NCBI RefSeq assembly: GCF_001050115.1
Contig: NZ_CP012024.1
Span: forward strand, 2,274,001 to 2,338,000
Origin: Bacillus smithii
Lineage (GTDB): Bacteria; Bacillota; Bacilli; Bacillales; DSM-4216
Direction of reading: 5' to 3'
Length of the DNA stretch: 64,000 bases
Position 1 is the first letter of the stretch. Each line of letters starts with the position of its first letter. Below are positions 28,273 through 37,395 of this stretch, in pieces. The notes under the pieces are model-generated. The model did not search any database. It was given only the letters and a program-made list of their open reading frames with translations, and was not told where the DNA came from. Position numbers and translations under genes: made by a program.

Positions 28273-30570
28273 CTATGGAAAATGAGTCTGGAACGTTCCT
28301 TTTTCCTTGTAAAATTTGTAGGTGATCTGCCCATTGAGATCTGTGCGAAACACATTGATATGTTGCTCCTCCAACAAACGGATCACCTCCGGATGAGGAT
28401 GTCCGTAACGATTTTTCACTCCGACTGAAATCACTGCGATTTTCGGGTTCACAGCCTCTAGAAATTTTGGGGATGTAGATGTCTTGCTCCCATGATGCCC
28501 GACCTTTAATATATCCGCTTTTAAATTCCATTGCTGGACAAGCTCAGCCTCCCCCTCCTTCTCCAAATCTCCTGTAAACAGCCATCTCAATCCGCCTATC
28601 TTGGCATACAGCACTAGAGAATCATTATTTCCTTCATAAAATGAATCGTCAGGAGAAAGAAACAAAAAGGCAAAGTTGCCTGTGTTCCATCCTTGCCCCT
28701 CTATCCCTTCAGTAACTTTGATTTGTTTTTGGAAAGCAAGCCGAATTATTCTTTTCATGATGGCGTCTTTTTCAGATCCCGGAGTAATGATGATTTCCCG
28801 GATATGGACAGCAGGAATGATTTCTGTCGCCGCTCCGACATGGTCATAATCGCCGTGAGTCAAAATCAGTTTATCAATTTCCGTAATTCCTTTGCTTTTC
28901 AAATAAGGTACTAAAATATCCCTCCCAACGGAAAATTCCCTGCTTTTTTCTTGCCATTCGTCTCTTTGAAAGGGAAGATGTCCGCCAGTATCGATTAAAT
29001 AGTTGCCTTTATGAAACGGGAGATGGATGAAAATAGAGTCCCCCTGACCGACATCGATAAAAGTAACTTCTCCATAAGGGCTCATACGCAAGCACATAAG
29101 ATGGACGACCAATACTGCAGCTAATAAAAGACTTGCCTTTATCATGGAATGATATTTTTCCCACAAAAAAAAGAAGAAGAAAACAGCCCCCATGTACAAA
29201 AAAAGAAAGAACTCATTAGGCTTTCCAGTGACAATAGTGGCAAATGGCAGGTTTCCGCAATCTTCAGCAAACTGATTGATTTTGCCGAACAACCATGAAA
29301 ATGTTTGGACGGGTGGCGGCAATCCTCCAGCAACTTTGAGAAACAAAAAACTGAAAAGAGAAAGCGGCATCATCAAAAAAGAATAAAATGGAACAAAGAA
29401 TAAATTGGCCGCAAGGGATATAATGGAAATTTCATAGAAATGATAAAGTAGAAGCGGAATACTGGACGCTTGGGAGATCAACGTAATGGCAAATGACTTT
29501 CCCAAAGCACTTTTCAATCGGGAAATCAACGGGGAGGAAAGCAAAAGAGAAACGCTCACCATATAGCTCAGCTGTAAACCGATGTGGTACAGCAAAAAAG
29601 GATCGTATAAGATGACCAACATAAAACTGGCTCCGATGGCATCTAATGAAGTCCATCCCCTTTTGGTTAGAGAGGCAAGGAGGAGAAAACTCGTCATCAG
29701 TACAGATCTTACAACAGGAGGAGATCCTCCGGTCATCACCGCATAAAGAGGCAATAAAAACAGCAGAATCCACGCTGAGGTTTCTCTTGTCACCCCTAGT
29801 CGGATCAAAAGATAAAAAAAGGCGCCTGCTATCAATTGGACATGGAGACCGGAAACGGCAAGCAAATGAATAATCCCCAATTTTTGATAAGCTGTCATCA
29901 ATTCTTCATCTGCTTTGCTTTGATCACCAAATAGAAGGGCTGCCGCTACAGCTTTCATTTCTTGCGGAAATTGATCCATGACTAATTGGATGCCCTGTGC
30001 ACGCATCTTTTGAAGTCGATCCAAAAACGTCGGTTTTGTGTAGTAGCAATCGTCTAAACGAATGTTGCCGATCGGTTCGATGATCCAATAAATTTGATGA
30101 TCCGATAAATAGGTTTTATAATCAAAGCTGTTCTCGTTTCTGCTTGTGGATGGCTCCAGTAATTTTCCGGAAAACGAACAAACGAGGGGAGAAACCAATT
30201 TTTGCTGGAGAAGCTGTTTTTCTTCTGGAGAATGAAGAGTGTATCGCAATTCAAGCTTTTCTCCATCTTGAGAAATAACACGGGCCTTCAGCTGATCGCC
30301 GTCGAAGGTCATATCTTGTTGAAAAGAAACCGTCCAATTCGATTCCGTACCAACATATAAACTATGATGATGACTTGAGCGAATGAAGGTGGCCAAATAA
30401 AAAAACACAGACACCGCTAACAGGGAAATGACTACTGTTTTAGGAAGCTTGAATAAAAGAAACAAGCAAATCATCAAAAGAAAAAGACGGACGCTGCCTA
30501 AAAAACGAGGCAGTGCCCAAATGCTGCCGAAAAGAGAAAAAACGGCGAAATAGAGAATGTTTCCTTTCAT
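28273..30570 (-). CDS. comEC: DNA uptake channel protein ComEC
   Basis: A 765-residue ComEC/Rec2 protein that transports single-stranded DNA across the membrane during transformation. Two N-terminal helices and a DUF4131 region precede the multi-helix Competence domain (GIIHLLAVSGLHVQL near residue 230). The C-terminal metallo-beta-lactamase-like domain (about residues 505-760) has FIDVGQGDS, ILTHGDYDHVGA and VGHHGSKTSTS. These motifs fit the proposed nuclease role. It is intact, which suggests a working uptake machine. It is last in comEA-comEB-comEC. Confidence 0.96.
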   Translation of the reverse strand: MKGNILYFAVFSLFGSIWALPRFLGSVRLFLLMICLFLLFKLPKTVVISLLAVSVFFYLATFIRSSHHHSLYVGTESNWTVSFQQDMTFDGDQLKARVISQDGEKLELRYTLHSPEEKQLLQQKLVSPLVCSFSGKLLEPSTSRNENSFDYKTYLSDHQIYWIIEPIGNIRLDDCYYTKPTFLDRLQKMRAQGIQLVMDQFPQEMKAVAAALLFGDQSKADEELMTAYQKLGIIHLLAVSGLHVQLIAGAFFYLLIRLGVTRETSAWILLFLLPLYAVMTGGSPPVVRSVLMTSFLLLASLTKRGWTSLDAIGASFMLVILYDPFLLYHIGLQLSYMVSVSLLLSSPLISRLKSALGKSFAITLISQASSIPLLLYHFYEISIISLAANLFFVPFYSFLMMPLSLFSFLFLKVAGGLPPPVQTFSWLFGKINQFAEDCGNLPFATIVTGKPNEFFLFLYMGAVFFFFFLWEKYHSMIKASLLLAAVLVVHLMCLRMSPYGEVTFIDVGQGDSIFIHLPFHKGNYLIDTGGHLPFQRDEWQEKSREFSVGRDILVPYLKSKGITEIDKLILTHGDYDHVGAATEIIPAVHIREIIITPGSEKDAIMKRIIRLAFQKQIKVTEGIEGQGWNTGNFAFLFLSPDDSFYEGNNDSLVLYAKIGGLRWLFTGDLEKEGEAELVQQWNLKADILKVGHHGSKTSTSPKFLEAVNPKIAVISVGVKNRYGHPHPEVIRLLEEQHINVFRTDLNGQITYKFYKEKGTFQTHFP

Positions 30571-30587
30571 TCCCCACCCCCAATATA

Positions 30588-31151
30588 TTAGCCAAATAAG
30601 TCCGTGACCTGCGCTTTTAACTGTTGCAAAGTTTCAGCATCTTCTCCGGATAATTCCAATTTGTCCATCAATGTTTGTACAAGTTTTTTCTTTTCCTCGT
30701 TTTTGCGATCAATGATCGGCCATTCAAAGGGAATGTGTTCTACTTTTACCCCCGCTTTTTCAAATAATTCAAGGCTGAAAGGATGGTTGTGATAGCCATT
30801 CGCATAATATACGGAGGAAATTCCCGCTTGAATAATGGATTTTGTACACTGCACGCACGGAAAATGAGTGACGTAAATTTCCGCATTTTTCGTTGGCACT
30901 CCAAATTTGGCGCATTGCAAAATAGCATTCATTTCAGCGTGAATCGTCCGGATGCAATGTCCTTCTTCCATATAGCATCCGACATCCACACAATGTTCCC
31001 CACCAGCAATGGATCCATTGTATCCACCCGCAATAATTCTTTTTTCCCGAACAATAGTAGCTCCAACCGCCAATCTCGTACATGTACTTCTTAGTGACAA
31101 TAAATGGCTTTGAGCCATAAAATATTGATGCCAAGTGATTCTTGTGCTCAC
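30588..31151 (-). CDS. comEB: ComEB, dCMP deaminase family
   Basis: A 187-residue zinc-dependent cytidine/deoxycytidylate deaminase. It has the zinc motifs HAEMNAILQC and THFPCVQCTKSII (HxE and PCxxC), and the allosteric region SIAGGEHCVDVG typical of dCMP deaminases. In B. subtilis comEB is in the comE operon but is not required for transformation itself. It probably makes dUMP for thymidylate synthesis. GTG start at 31151 after GGAGAG. It lies 17 bases before comEC. Confidence 0.94.
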   Translation of the reverse strand: MSTRITWHQYFMAQSHLLSLRSTCTRLAVGATIVREKRIIAGGYNGSIAGGEHCVDVGCYMEEGHCIRTIHAEMNAILQCAKFGVPTKNAEIYVTHFPCVQCTKSIIQAGISSVYYANGYHNHPFSLELFEKAGVKVEHIPFEWPIIDRKNEEKKKLVQTLMDKLELSGEDAETLQQLKAQVTDLFG

Positions 31152-31245
31152 AGCGATGCTCTCCTTTAAATCGACATATTTTTCTGAAGCGTTGCTTTTC
31201 TTTCTAGTTTATAGGCAACGAAAAGTTGACGTCAATAATACCGCC

Positions 31246-31893
31246 TTATTTCACTGTTACTTTATCTTTTAATTTTTCAAAAGTTTTGTCTCCGATTCCA
31301 GAAATGTTTTTTAAATCTTCGACCTTTTGAAAGGCTCCGTTTGTTTCCCTATACTCAATAATAGATTGTGCTCTTGTTTCACCGATGCCGGGTAAATTTT
31401 GCAATTCCTCCGCCGTTGCCGTATTAATATTCACAAGCTGCTCTCCTTGGCCATTTCCACTATTAGCGGGATGAGTGGAAGGAATACTTTGAGAAAGCGT
31501 TGTCGATTCTTTTTCCCCGACTTTCGGGATGTACACAACCATTTCATCTTGTAGTTTCTGTGCCAAATTTACTTTCGTTTGATCGGCTTCTTTCCGAAAG
31601 CCCCCTGCTTTTTGAACGATATCATAAATCCTGTCATTGGTCGTTGCTTCATAAATTCCCGGTCTCATGACTGCTCCTTTTACATCAATCACCACCGATT
31701 GTGGTTTTGCCGCTCCCTCTTCTTTCTCCTCTACAGCTTTTTCAGTCATATTCTCTTTTGTTTCTTCCTTTGGCATCACAATAGACGGTTGGTCTGTTTT
31801 CTCCTTATGGCCGGTTTGGTAAAAAAATAAGAGAAGAATCCCAATAGAGGCCGCAATCAAGGCGGGGATACGATATCGCTGCAGCAGTTCCAT
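31246..31893 (-). CDS. comEA: DNA receptor ComEA
   Basis: A 215-residue membrane-anchored DNA-binding protein. One N-terminal helix (about residues 8-26) is followed by a charged linker and an SLBB domain (VVIDVKGAVMRPGIYEATT). Two helix-hairpin-helix motifs end the protein (LVNINTATAEELQNLPGIGE and LKNISGIGDKTFEKLKDKV). It binds double-stranded DNA outside the membrane and hands it to ComEC. The site GAGGAAC precedes the ATG. It is divergent from comER with overlapping regulatory space. Confidence 0.95.
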   Translation of the reverse strand: MELLQRYRIPALIAASIGILLLFFYQTGHKEKTDQPSIVMPKEETKENMTEKAVEEKEEGAAKPQSVVIDVKGAVMRPGIYEATTNDRIYDIVQKAGGFRKEADQTKVNLAQKLQDEMVVYIPKVGEKESTTLSQSIPSTHPANSGNGQGEQLVNINTATAEELQNLPGIGETRAQSIIEYRETNGAFQKVEDLKNISGIGDKTFEKLKDKVTVK

Positions 31894-31895
31894 TT

Positions 31896-31924
31896 TTGTT
31901 CCTCTTCACCTCAAGTCATATTAT
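31896..31924 (+). promoter_or_regulatory. Candidate promoter of comER
   Basis: TTGTTC (31896-31901), 17-base spacer, TATTAT (31919-31924). It starts next to the comEA initiation codon, so the two divergent units would share very little DNA. No clear AAAA-N5-TTTT ComK box pair was identified by eye. Confidence 0.35.
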
Positions 31925-31976
31925 TTTTTTCAACGCATACATTGTAGGAGAAATGTCATTTAAGGAGGGACCTTAT

Positions 31977-32798
31977 TTGAAGACAGGAATCATCGGTACG
32001 GGAAATATGGGAACCATTCTAATCGAATCGTTCATCGAATCAAAAGCCCTAGTCCCTTCGGATGTATATATACACAATCGCACTCCTGAGAAATCACTTA
32101 AACTTAAATCCCAATACCCTGGATTAAACGTAGCGGCTAATAACCGTGAAGTCATTGAAAAAAGCGACATCATTTTTCTATGTGTCAAACCAAAAGAAAT
32201 CTATTCGCTTATTGCCGAACACCAGTCGGTTTTTTTAAAAGAAAAATGCGTCGTTTCGATCACTAGCCCCATTACCACGGCCCAATTGGAGTCGCTTCTG
32301 CCCTGTTCTTGTATAAGAGCGATCCCCAGCATCACGAACCGGGCTTTGGCAGGTGCTGTATTAGTAACATTTGGAGAAAATTGCCAAGAGGAGTGGAAAA
32401 ATCAATTTTTACACTTAATTAAGGCCATTTCTCATCCGGTTGAAATAGATGATCGTTGGACAAGGGCCGCTTCGGATATCGTCAGCTGCGGGCCGGCTTT
32501 TTTCAGTTATATGACCCGCAAGTTTATTCAAGCTGCGGTGAACGAAACGGGCATCAGTCAAAAAACAGCGGAAAATCTTGCTTCTGAAATGCTAATCGGA
32601 ATGGGAGAACTATTGAAAAAGAAGATTTATACACTGCAAAGCTTGGAAGAAAAAGTTTGTGTCAAAGGCGGTATAACCGGAGAAGGCATTGCTATTTTGG
32701 AGCAAGAAATCGGAGATATGTTTGAGAAGCTGTTTGCCAAAACTCACGCGAAATTTGCAGAAGATATTGCGGAGATCAATCAGCAGTTCGGAGCTTAA
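31977..32798 (+). CDS. comER: ComER, pyrroline-5-carboxylate reductase-like protein
   Basis: A 273-residue NAD(P)-binding protein of the pyrroline-5-carboxylate reductase family. The Rossmann motif GIIGTGNMGT lies at the N-terminus, and the C-terminal dimer domain contains GGITGEGIAILEQ. B. subtilis ComER has the same length and the same divergent position. It is reported to influence sporulation and biofilm rather than DNA uptake. The TTG at 31977 follows AAGGAGGG by seven bases. The frame is open upstream without any better site. A terminator follows. Confidence 0.9.
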   Translation: MKTGIIGTGNMGTILIESFIESKALVPSDVYIHNRTPEKSLKLKSQYPGLNVAANNREVIEKSDIIFLCVKPKEIYSLIAEHQSVFLKEKCVVSITSPITTAQLESLLPCSCIRAIPSITNRALAGAVLVTFGENCQEEWKNQFLHLIKAISHPVEIDDRWTRAASDIVSCGPAFFSYMTRKFIQAAVNETGISQKTAENLASEMLIGMGELLKKKIYTLQSLEEKVCVKGGITGEGIAILEQEIGDMFEKLFAKTHAKFAEDIAEINQQFGA

Positions 32799-32853
32799 TA
32801 TAATGAATTCTTCTTCTACAGATCAATATCCTTCCGCTTTCAAAAATTTTTTT

Positions 32854-32894
32854 AAAAAAGGGGCGCACTCTTTTTGAGTGACTGCCCCTTTTCC
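32854..32894. terminator. Bidirectional terminator between comER and yqeM
   Basis: Outer arms AAAAGGGGC (32856-32864) and GCCCCTTTT (32884-32892) with an inner CACTC/GAGTG stem. T-rich flanks on both strands let it serve the convergent comER and yqeM units. Confidence 0.88.
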
Positions 32895-32916
32895 ATATAG
32901 TTGATTGGCCGATTGT

Positions 32917-33669
32917 TTACGAACTTAGCTTTTTACATACGAAAAAAATTCGTTCTGATTGTTCTAGTGGCGGATCATCCGTAAAATCCGCACTAATTTG
33001 AAGCACTTGAAAACCGCATTGTTCCAGCCATTTTTGATATTCCGCAATCGGGAAAGTACGCTGAACATGAAATTCGTCAAAACGCTCATATAAGCCGTTT
33101 TCTTGCTGCCGCACGAAAAAAGTTAGTTCGTGTTCGACGCTGTTCTCCTGCTCACTGGGAAAACAATTCCAAATATAGGATGCATCCTCATCATTAAAAG
33201 CATACGTATGATGAAGAAAAACATGGTTTATCTTATATAAAGAATGAACGTCAAACATAAAAAGCCCTCCGTCTTCCAAATGTTGATATATTCTTTCAAA
33301 CGTACGGAGGACATCTTCCTCTTTTAATAAGTAGTTCAGTGAATCGCAGAACATCACTACTCCGTCAAACCGCCCTAACCCTTCTAATTCTCGCATATCT
33401 TGCTGAAACAGCGGAACATGAAAGCCGTGCTCGCTTATTTTTTGTTGAGCAACGATCAGCATGGTCTCAGACAAGTCAACGCCTGTTGTTTTCCAGCCTT
33501 TTTCTGCAAGCCTTACCGTTAACTCTCCTGTGCCGCATGCCAAGTCCAGTATACGAGCCCCTCCGTTCCCATGTTTTTTCATATGCCTGTCCAAAAATGC
33601 AATCCAGGCATCATAAGGAGCATCTTCCATCAAATCGTCGTATATAAGAGCAAAACGTTCGTACGTCAT
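32917..33669 (-). CDS. yqeM: Class I SAM-dependent methyltransferase YqeM
   Basis: A 250-residue methyltransferase. It has the SAM-binding motif ARILDLACGTGELTVRL near residue 45 and the downstream acidic motif FDGVVMFCDSLNYLL near residue 105. Its substrate is unknown; the gene is the conserved last member of the yqeG-rsfS operon, so a ribosome or tRNA target is guessed. The start overlaps rsfS by four bases (ATGA). A terminator follows 25 bases after its stop. Confidence 0.9.
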   Translation of the reverse strand: MTYERFALIYDDLMEDAPYDAWIAFLDRHMKKHGNGGARILDLACGTGELTVRLAEKGWKTTGVDLSETMLIVAQQKISEHGFHVPLFQQDMRELEGLGRFDGVVMFCDSLNYLLKEEDVLRTFERIYQHLEDGGLFMFDVHSLYKINHVFLHHTYAFNDEDASYIWNCFPSEQENSVEHELTFFVRQQENGLYERFDEFHVQRTFPIAEYQKWLEQCGFQVLQISADFTDDPPLEQSERIFFVCKKLSS

Positions 33670-34022
33670 TTTAGAATCTCACTTTGAACGTCAACCGTCG
33701 GCGCATCTCCCCACAAACGCTCTAGGTTGTAGTAACTTCGCTCATCGCGGTGGAAAACATGGACAACGACGTCGCCAAGATCAAGAAGAATCCAACGTGC
33801 TTCATCGAACCCTTCCATTCTCTTGACAAACAAGCCTTTTTCTTCTACTTTTTCTTTTATTTCTCTGGCAATGGCCTGAACTTGCTTATCAGAGCCGCCA
33901 TGGCAAATGACAAAATAATCAGCGATAAGGGAAATCCCCTTCATATTTAAAACGACGATATTTTCGGCTTTTTTATCATCCGCTGCCTTAACGGCGGTAA
34001 ACAAGAGATCTTGACTACTCAT
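33666..34022 (-). CDS. rsfS: Ribosomal silencing factor RsfS
   Basis: A 118-residue RsfS (YbeB/Iojap family). It binds L14 on the 50S subunit and blocks 30S joining when nutrients are scarce. Typical blocks are DYFVICHGGSDKQVQAIA and RWILLDLGDVVVHVF near the centre. It overlaps yqeK by eight bases and yqeM by four, so it is part of a tightly coupled operon. It is B. subtilis yqeL. Confidence 0.96.
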   Translation of the reverse strand: MSSQDLLFTAVKAADDKKAENIVVLNMKGISLIADYFVICHGGSDKQVQAIAREIKEKVEEKGLFVKRMEGFDEARWILLDLGDVVVHVFHRDERSYYNLERLWGDAPTVDVQSEILK

Positions 34023-34590
34023 TTACTTCCCTCCACTTTTTCACTAGGTGATTGTACGTATCAACCGTATCGGGAAAAACAGGTTGGTTTTTTTTCAAAA
34101 GAAACACGATGGTATTTTTTAATGCCTGAATAAGGGCTTCATCTAAGTTTCGTTCCGCCATTTCCCGTACTTCATCCACCCCCGGAAACTGTCTGCCCGG
34201 TTCGATGTAGTCAGCTAAATAAATGACTTTATCAAGCACCGTCATATCCGGTCTGCCAGACGTATGGTAGCGAATGGCATCCAAAACTTCTTCGTCTTCA
34301 ATGCCTGCTTCTGTTTTCGCTAAGTACGCTCCGACCGGTGCATGCCATAATTCAGCATTAAATTGCAGAAGCTTAGGGTCCATTGCTTGTTCAATGATAA
34401 TTTGTTTCATTTCTTCTTTAGGCCGGAATTTAGCATAATCGTGAAAAATAGCCGCCAATTCCGCCTTCTTCTCATCCGCTCCGTATTTCGCAGCCAGCTT
34501 GATGGCTGTCTCCATGACGCCCAATGTGTGCTGGAAGCGATGTTCCGTCAATTGTTCTTTCACAATCTTTAACGCTTTCTCACGTTTCAT
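34015..34590 (-). CDS. yqeK: HD-domain Ap4A hydrolase YqeK
   Basis: A 191-residue HD-domain phosphohydrolase. The metal-binding set is visible in HRFQHTLGVMETA, AAIFHDYAKF and VIYLADYIEPGR. YqeK-type proteins hydrolyse diadenosine tetraphosphate symmetrically, an alarmone linked to heat and oxidative stress. Placement next to nadD fits nucleotide metabolism. It overlaps nadD by 11 bases and rsfS by eight. Confidence 0.93.
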   Translation of the reverse strand: MKREKALKIVKEQLTEHRFQHTLGVMETAIKLAAKYGADEKKAELAAIFHDYAKFRPKEEMKQIIIEQAMDPKLLQFNAELWHAPVGAYLAKTEAGIEDEEVLDAIRYHTSGRPDMTVLDKVIYLADYIEPGRQFPGVDEVREMAERNLDEALIQALKNTIVFLLKKNQPVFPDTVDTYNHLVKKWREVNE

Positions 34591-35152
34591 ACAATCGATT
34601 CTCCTTTATATAGGCAATCACACTATCCGGCAATAAATATTTCACTGTTTCGTTTTTGGCTATTTTTTTTCGAATAAACGAAGATGACAGCTGAATTTCA
34701 GGAACGTCCACGATTAGAACAGGATAAGGAGTATCCACGCTGTAGTTGGGGCGCTTAACGCCAACAAATTGGACCAACTTGCACAACTCTTCAATGCGAT
34801 ACCATTTAGGCAAATATTCAATCATATCGCCGCCGATGATAAAGTAAAATTCCGTCTCAGGCTCTCTTTCTTTCAATAGAACCATCGTATCGTACGTGTA
34901 CGATTTTCCCATCCTCAAAAGTTCAATTTCTTCAATGGTGAATTTTGGATGATCGGCAATCGCCAACGACACCATAGCCAATCGATCTTCCACACTAACG
35001 CTGTCCATTTTTTGTTTGTGCGGCGGCTCATAATTCGGCATAAATCGAACTTCATCCAGACCAAGTGCACACAGCACTTCATTCGCAATAATCAAATGAC
35101 CGATATGGGGAGGATTAAAAGTACCGCCCAGTATGCCTACTCTTTTCTTCAT
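34580..35152 (-). CDS. nadD: Nicotinate-nucleotide adenylyltransferase NadD
   Basis: A 190-residue NadD that makes deamido-NAD from nicotinate mononucleotide and ATP, an essential step of NAD synthesis. The nucleotidyltransferase signature GILGGTFNPPHIGHL is at the N-terminus, and IQLSSSFIRKKI provides the ISSTxxR-like ATP motif near residue 155. The start overlaps yqeI by four bases. It is B. subtilis yqeJ. Confidence 0.97.
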   Translation of the reverse strand: MKKRVGILGGTFNPPHIGHLIIANEVLCALGLDEVRFMPNYEPPHKQKMDSVSVEDRLAMVSLAIADHPKFTIEEIELLRMGKSYTYDTMVLLKEREPETEFYFIIGGDMIEYLPKWYRIEELCKLVQFVGVKRPNYSVDTPYPVLIVDVPEIQLSSSFIRKKIAKNETVKYLLPDSVIAYIKENRLYET

Positions 35153-35442
35153 TTTGGCAGAACGATTTGTTTGTTATTAGAGGATTCTTTGTACAAAATA
35201 ATGGTATTACCGATCAATTGCACGAGTTCTGCGTTTGTCCCCTTCACCAACTGTTCGGCCACTTCCGATTTATCCTCTTCGCAGTTTTGCAAGACGCTCA
35301 CTTTTAATAGTTCACGCGCCTCCAACGCATCATTGATCTGTTTCACCATATTTTCATTCACGCCGCCTTTTCCCACTTGAAAAATCGGATTCAAATGATG
35401 AGCCTGCGATCGCAAAAAACGTTTTTGTTTACCTGTTAACAT
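35149..35442 (-). CDS. yqeI: YhbY-type CRM domain RNA-binding protein YqeI
   Basis: A 97-residue single-domain CRM/YhbY protein. The GxxG loop lies in FQVGKGGVNENMVKQINDAL. This fold binds pre-ribosomal RNA, and the E. coli relative associates with 50S precursors. The site AGGAGGGTATC precedes the ATG. It overlaps aroE by 14 bases and nadD by four. Confidence 0.94.
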   Translation of the reverse strand: MLTGKQKRFLRSQAHHLNPIFQVGKGGVNENMVKQINDALEARELLKVSVLQNCEEDKSEVAEQLVKGTNAELVQLIGNTIILYKESSNNKQIVLPK

Positions 35443-36274
35443 GATACCCTCCTAGTTGTTCGAGCACAATTTTCTCCATTCTGTTTGCATCAGGAGCCAC
35501 GCCCGTCCATTTTTCAAAGGCGGAAACACCTTGATAGACAAACATTTTGATTCCATTTTGGGTGATAGCCCCCTGTTTTTTGGCTTCCGCCAGAAATTTT
35601 GTTTCAAGTGGATTATAAATAATGTCCGATACAAATGTTCCTTTCTTTAACAAAGAAAGCGACAACGGCATTTCATCTGTTTTTGGACTCATCCCGATCG
35701 ATGTCGTTTGAATGACAATCGAATAGTTTCCCATTCTTTGCTCAGCTTCGGAAATCGAAAGAACGTTTGTTTTTGTTTCAAACGGGCACTGTTCAGCAAG
35801 ACGAGCCGCTTTTTCCATCGTTCTATTCGCAATATCAATCAATCGTACATGTTCAGATGCCAGTGTATAATAGATGGCTCTCGCCGCTCCCCCGGCACCG
35901 ATGATTAAAATATGATCAAGATGAAGATCTCTGCCCAGTGCTTCTTTCAATCCTCTGACAAATCCATCGCCATCTGTATTATAACCGATCCAGCGATCGT
36001 TTTTGCGAACAACAGTATTCACAGCTCCAATCGCTTCCGCCAGAGGATCAAGCTCATCCAATAGCGGAATAATCGCCGTTTTATGCGGAATTGTTACGTT
36101 GAATCCTTCCACACCAATGGCTTTCATGCCTTCCACAGCCTTTTTCAGATCATTTGGCTTGACATGGAAAGGATGATAATAAGCCGGTATTCCCAACCTG
36201 CTAAAAGCATCGTTATGCATGGCCGGCGACATCGAATGAGCGATAGGATCGCCGATCACTCCATACAGTTTCAT
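35429..36274 (-). CDS. aroE: Shikimate dehydrogenase AroE
   Basis: A 281-residue NADP-dependent shikimate dehydrogenase of aromatic amino acid synthesis. The substrate-binding block IAHSMSPAMHNDAF, catalytic FNVTIPHKTAI, YNTDGDGFV and the NADP motif GAGGAARAIYY are all present. Tandem ATGs allow starts at 36277 or 36274. I prefer 36274 (MKLYGVIGDP), eight bases from GGTGG. The product of the previous gene, yqeH, ends 14 bases upstream. Confidence 0.96.
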   Translation of the reverse strand: MKLYGVIGDPIAHSMSPAMHNDAFSRLGIPAYYHPFHVKPNDLKKAVEGMKAIGVEGFNVTIPHKTAIIPLLDELDPLAEAIGAVNTVVRKNDRWIGYNTDGDGFVRGLKEALGRDLHLDHILIIGAGGAARAIYYTLASEHVRLIDIANRTMEKAARLAEQCPFETKTNVLSISEAEQRMGNYSIVIQTTSIGMSPKTDEMPLSLSLLKKGTFVSDIIYNPLETKFLAEAKKQGAITQNGIKMFVYQGVSAFEKWTGVAPDANRMEKIVLEQLGGYHVNR

Positions 36275-36288
36275 CATTTTCCCCACCA

Positions 36289-37395
36289 TTATATTAAAGA
36301 TTTTCGAATCAATACACTGACTCCTTTTGGCACGTAAGCCGCTACCACTGCACCCGGTTCATGAACCGTTACCCAACCAAGTCCTGAAAAGACAATGTCC
36401 GTTTTGGCATCTGTGATTTTGAATTCGTGGCGGATAAGCGGCGGAAAATCATCCAGCTGTTCTTCCCTTGGAGGAACGAGCATTTCACCGACATGCTTTT
36501 CATATAACGAGTCGGCTTTTTCCAATTTTGTACGATGAATTTGCAGTTCGTTCGGCATGTAGCAAACAAGCGAGCGACGACCGCCCTTCAGATAATCAAG
36601 ACGGGACAAACCCCCGAAAAACAACGTTTGTTTTTCATTCAGCTGATATACTTTCGGTTTAATTTCTTTTTTGGGCATGATGATTTTCAAATCACGTTTA
36701 TCTACGAAATGCGCCATTTGATGGTGGTTTATAATCCCCGGCGTGTCAATTAAAGCACTTCCGTCCTCCAACGGAATTTCGATCTTATCGAGTGTGGTCC
36801 CGGGAAAATGGGATGTGGTGATCAGTTCGCCCGACTCACCGCTTTCTTTCAAAATACGGTTGATAAAAGTGGATTTTCCTACGTTGGTGCATCCCACCAC
36901 GTACACATCTTTTCCCGCGCGGTAGTGTTCGATCATTTCCATTGCTTCCCTTATAAAATGTCCTTTAGAGGCGCTCACCAAAATAACATCAATAGGTCTG
37001 AGCCCCAGTTTCTCCGCTTCTTTTTTCATCCAGTTTATTAATCGTTCCCGTTTCAACGATTTCGGAAGCAAATCCTCTTTATTTCCGATCAGCAAAACAG
37101 GATTATTTCCGACAAAACGAGGCAGACCAGGCAGCCAACTTCCATTGAAATCAAAGATGTCCACAATTTTTACAATGAGACTCTTAGTCTCGCCAAGCGT
37201 ATGTAAAATTTTCAAAAAATCATCATCCGTCAACGAAACATCTTGAATTTCATTATAATGTTTCAAGCGAAAGCATCGTTGGCATACCACTTGTTCTTTT
37301 TGCAATGCAGAAGGTGGCGTATAGCCTACTTTTTCCGGATCTTCTGTCTGTATTTTCACTCCGCATCCTGTACAATAAATTTCTTGTTCGCTCAC
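36289..37395 (-). CDS. yqeH: Circularly permuted ribosome-assembly GTPase YqeH
   Basis: A 368-residue GTPase needed for 30S subunit assembly. A zinc finger (YCTGCGVKI and VCQRCFRL) leads the protein. The G motifs come in permuted order: G4 IGNKEDLLPKS and G5 VSASKGH before G1 GCTNVGKSTF, G2 PGTTLD and G3 DTPGII. The C-terminal domain binds RNA. GTG start with GGAGGATG upstream; it overlaps yqeG by four bases. Confidence 0.97.
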   Translation of the reverse strand: MSEQEIYCTGCGVKIQTEDPEKVGYTPPSALQKEQVVCQRCFRLKHYNEIQDVSLTDDDFLKILHTLGETKSLIVKIVDIFDFNGSWLPGLPRFVGNNPVLLIGNKEDLLPKSLKRERLINWMKKEAEKLGLRPIDVILVSASKGHFIREAMEMIEHYRAGKDVYVVGCTNVGKSTFINRILKESGESGELITTSHFPGTTLDKIEIPLEDGSALIDTPGIINHHQMAHFVDKRDLKIIMPKKEIKPKVYQLNEKQTLFFGGLSRLDYLKGGRRSLVCYMPNELQIHRTKLEKADSLYEKHVGEMLVPPREEQLDDFPPLIRHEFKITDAKTDIVFSGLGWVTVHEPGAVVAAYVPKGVSVLIRKSLI